IMG/VR virus record: IMGVR_UViG_3300009509_000030
Coordinates: 1 to 47,770 of that record
DNA length: 47,770 bases
Reading direction: 5' to 3' (one strand)
From: a virus
The notes beneath the pieces were generated by a model that saw only the letters and a program-made list of their open reading frames with translations, made no database searches and was not told the origin of the DNA. Shown here one piece after another: positions 45,907 to 47,770 of this stretch (the stretch's first letter is position 1; each line of letters begins with the position of its first letter). Both the position numbers and the translations under genes were made by a program.

Positions 45907-47147
45907 GACTGCTTCCTCCCCTTCGGCGCCGACGACCCGACGACCGACACGAGCTGGGTCGGTTGCGCCGACGCGAGCATCCCGCTGACCGCCGCGACGA
46001 TCTCACCGGGCGTCAGCGCAGCGGGCCACGGTCCATCGATGAAGTCGTCGGCCTCGTTCACCTGGAGCACGAAGTCGTAGTTGTTCTTCGTGTGCGAGTT
46101 CGCTGCGGCGACCGAGACGTTGAACCGATCCGACGCGCTGCCGGACGTCCACGAGACGCTTCCGGTCGTCGCCAGCTTCAGCCCCGTGCCGCTGAAGGCT
46201 GACTCGGCCTGCGCCTTCGGCCCCTCGAGGACGGACGCCGCGCTGGAATCGAGACGCCGGAAGCCGCCGTTCGCTGTACCGAGAGTCAAGCATCCGTACG
46301 TGAGGTAGGTCGCGTCCGCGGTCGTGACGTCGAGCTGGTAGCGATAGATGCCGGCCGGCCACGCTGCGGAGTTCGGCTCGTTCGCTGGCGTCGTGAAGCA
46401 GCAGGTGTCTTCCTCCTTCGCCTTGTTGATCGTGTCCGTCAGCGACGCAGCCGATCCGGTCGCCGTGATCGCCTCCTCTTCGTTGTTGCAGGCGAGCGCG
46501 GCAATGGAGAGCCCGGTGTTCGACGCATAGTAGGTCCGCGTCCCGCGCGCGCGCGCATAGCGCCCCAGCGCGCGCTGGACCGCGATCCGCCCGCCGCGCG
46601 TCAGCTCGAGCGGGACTCCGTCTGTCCATTCACGCCAGCCACGGATCGCACGCTTCGCAGCGTGGTCGTCGTGCAGCTCGTCCGAGGTCCAAACTCCGTG
46701 CCGGTGAAGCTGCGGCGGCGGGACGGGGAAGTCCTCGATGCGATGGTACGTCGTGTGCTGCCGCTCGGTCGGCCATTGCGCGCGGACGTTCGATCCGAGG
46801 TAGACGTCGAACTGCTGGCGCGTGTTGACGGCGCCACCGAGAAGCGGGTCGGGGGCGCAATGAAGGATCGTCGCGACGCACGAGACGCGGTCCTGTAGCC
46901 CCGCGTCCTCGGGGTCGTCCTGCCAAGCGTAGACGCGGCACCCGTCGGGGAGGTCCTCGACCGCGTAGTGGTCGGCGCCAGTGAAGACGAGACCTTGAAC
47001 GTTCAGCGCGTGGACCCATCCGGGCTGATTCCCGATGACCTCGTCACCCTGCGGAATCGGCCGAGCGGGAATGCGCTGCCAGTCAGAGCTGTCGACTTCG
47101 ATCCAGTCGCGCGGACCCTCCGCGGACCACTGGACGAGGACCTTCAT
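45903..47147 (-). CDS. Unknown large accessory protein (414 aa)
   Basis: This begins MKVLVQWSAEGPRDWIEVDS. The N-terminal third has WQRIPARPIPQGDEVIG and Trp/His-rich stretches (VWTSDELHDDHAAKRAIRG). The C-terminal half is Ala/Ser/Thr-rich and beta-like, with TYYASNTGLSIAALACNNEE, CCFTTPANEPN and FNVSVAAANSHTKNNYDFVL. It is adjacent to the proline-rich repeat gene with coupled starts. A surface virion protein is suggested; no homologue is recognised by eye. Confidence 0.7.
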   Translation of the reverse strand: MKVLVQWSAEGPRDWIEVDSSDWQRIPARPIPQGDEVIGNQPGWVHALNVQGLVFTGADHYAVEDLPDGCRVYAWQDDPEDAGLQDRVSCVATILHCAPDPLLGGAVNTRQQFDVYLGSNVRAQWPTERQHTTYHRIEDFPVPPPQLHRHGVWTSDELHDDHAAKRAIRGWREWTDGVPLELTRGGRIAVQRALGRYARARGTRTYYASNTGLSIAALACNNEEEAITATGSAASLTDTINKAKEEDTCCFTTPANEPNSAAWPAGIYRYQLDVTTADATYLTYGCLTLGTANGGFRRLDSSAASVLEGPKAQAESAFSGTGLKLATTGSVSWTSGSASDRFNVSVAAANSHTKNNYDFVLQVNEADDFIDGPWPAALTPGEIVAAVSGMLASAQPTQLVSVVGSSAPKGRKQS

Positions 47148-47153
47148 TGCGAA

Positions 47154-47426
47154 TCACAACCCGAGGATCTTCGCGTTCTGACGGCGCCGGTATTCGGCTT
47201 CCTCCTCGCGTTCGATCCGCTTGAGGAACGGACGACAGACGCCCTTGTCCGCGCACGGACCGCACACGTTCTTCATGCACAGGCGACAGAAGCCGCCGAG
47301 GTCCTCGAGCGGCACACTGGGGCGAACGATCACGATGGCGTTGCAATGCGAGCAGGTGAAGGTGTCCAGCGACGCGGAGGAGCCATCCGGCTCCGTCCAC
47401 GTCGCCTGCCCGCCGGGATTCCGCAT
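47154..47426 (-). CDS. Zinc-finger-like small protein (90 aa)
   Basis: The protein has CSHC (25-28), then CRLCMKNVCGPCADKGVC in the middle, so seven to eight cysteines fit two zinc sites. The C terminus is a charged helix (FLKRIEREEEAEYRRRQ). The same CRxC-KxxCGPC pattern recurs in small head-region proteins of some phages. The role is unknown, possibly assembly. Confidence 0.7.
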   Translation of the reverse strand: MRNPGGQATWTEPDGSSASLDTFTCSHCNAIVIVRPSVPLEDLGGFCRLCMKNVCGPCADKGVCRPFLKRIEREEEAEYRRRQNAKILGL

Positions 47427-47436
47427 CGCCGTCGGT

Positions 47437-47770
47437 CTACTGCTCCTCGTACAGCATCGTCGCCTCGGCGGCGAGCGCCGGAGCGGTCGGCGTGCGCGCG
47501 AGGATCGACAGGTTCGCCGTCGCGGCGAGCACCAGCTCGCTGCCCGGCGCGGCGACCCAGCGGAAGGTCGCGCGACCGTTCAGCGCGATGCTGAGGAGGA
47601 TGCCGGCCAGGGTCGGGTTCACGGTGTACTGGTCGCCCGCGTCGAGAAGGCCCGACGGGTCGGCCGGATCGAGCGGCTCCGGCGTGACCGGCGTCGACGT
47701 GCCGAGGCCAGTCGTCCCCCGGACGATGTTCCAGACCCATGCGTTGTCGCCCGGCGTGCCGGAACAGCCA
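47437..47770 (-). CDS. Unknown probable virion protein, C-terminal part (continuation from 260)
   Basis: This is the remainder of the 149-residue protein starting at 260. Bases 47627-47770 duplicate codons already present at 1-144. The new coding part is 47626-47437, ending in ...MLYEEQ. Read alone, this end would look like a truncated gene with only an internal ATG at 47622, so it should be merged with the left end. Confidence 0.85.
   Translation of the reverse strand, partial: GCSGTPGDNAWVWNIVRGTTGLGTSTPVTPEPLDPADPSGLLDAGDQYTVNPTLAGILLSIALNGRATFRWVAAPGSELVLAATANLSILARTPTAPALAAEATMLYEEQ
47627..47770. repeat. Terminal direct repeat, right copy
   Basis: This is the exact second copy of bases 1-144. 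Trimming it gives a 47,626-bp unit whose ends join in frame inside one gene. Confidence 0.95.

Noticed and set aside
1-47770. tRNA genes, CRISPR arrays or insertion sequences
   Set aside because: No cloverleaf-like stretch, regular repeat-spacer pattern or transposase was seen by eye.

Overview
This window is a complete, GC-rich tailed-phage genome with a contractile tail (myovirus morphology). The first 144 bases are repeated exactly as the last 144. One leftward gene (start at 260) reads off the left end and continues from 47626 to a stop at 47437. The unique sequence is therefore 47,626 bp, and the circle was opened at an arbitrary point. I see no tRNA, integrase, transposase, CI-type repressor or DNA polymerase. 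The host cannot be named from sequence alone; the GC content and GC-rich codon use point to a high-GC bacterium.

There are two divergent transcription blocks. They separate at a 547-bp control region (16737-17283) and converge near 28172-28331. The rightward (early) block, 17284-28171, has a ParB-like DNA-binding protein, an SF2 helicase, a Ycf46-type AAA+ ATPase, an SprT-like zinc protein, a Bet/RecT-type annealing protein, tandem winged-helix and zinc-ribbon proteins, and many small unknowns. The leftward (late) block starts at 16736 and runs down to 1, then through the junction from 47626 to 28332.

The late block begins with a RuvC-like nuclease. A translationally coupled 7-deazaguanine cassette follows: queD, queE, folE, a QueD-like paralogue, yhhQ and a DpdA-like transglycosylase. 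After it come a second ParB-like protein, the terminase, portal, a lytic transglycosylase, a Mu gpF-like protein and a DUF2213 protease/scaffold. About 9 kb of unusual accessory, probably virion, genes separates the scaffold from the capsid genes: a beta-helix protein, a lectin-like protein, the junction-spanning protein, a zinc protein and a proline-rich W-P-YPD repeat protein. Then come the decoration and major capsid proteins, connectors, tail terminator, sheath, tube, frameshifted tail chaperones, tape measure, baseplate hub, spike, wedges and J, tail fibres, a caspase-fold-like protein and a holin candidate.

The most interesting system is the DNA-modification cassette. It encodes the route from GTP to carboxy-deazaguanine (CDG), a precursor transporter and a base-exchange enzyme, but I see no QueC. 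The phage may borrow host QueC, salvage preQ0 through YhhQ, or insert a less usual deazaguanine. Other notable points are three copies of a 15-bp palindrome around the early ParB-like gene, interleaved inverted repeats in the late leader, a lambda-type GGGAAAG frameshift site, two early hairpins sharing one ribosome-binding cassette, and a phage protein with a caspase-like His/Cys arrangement.
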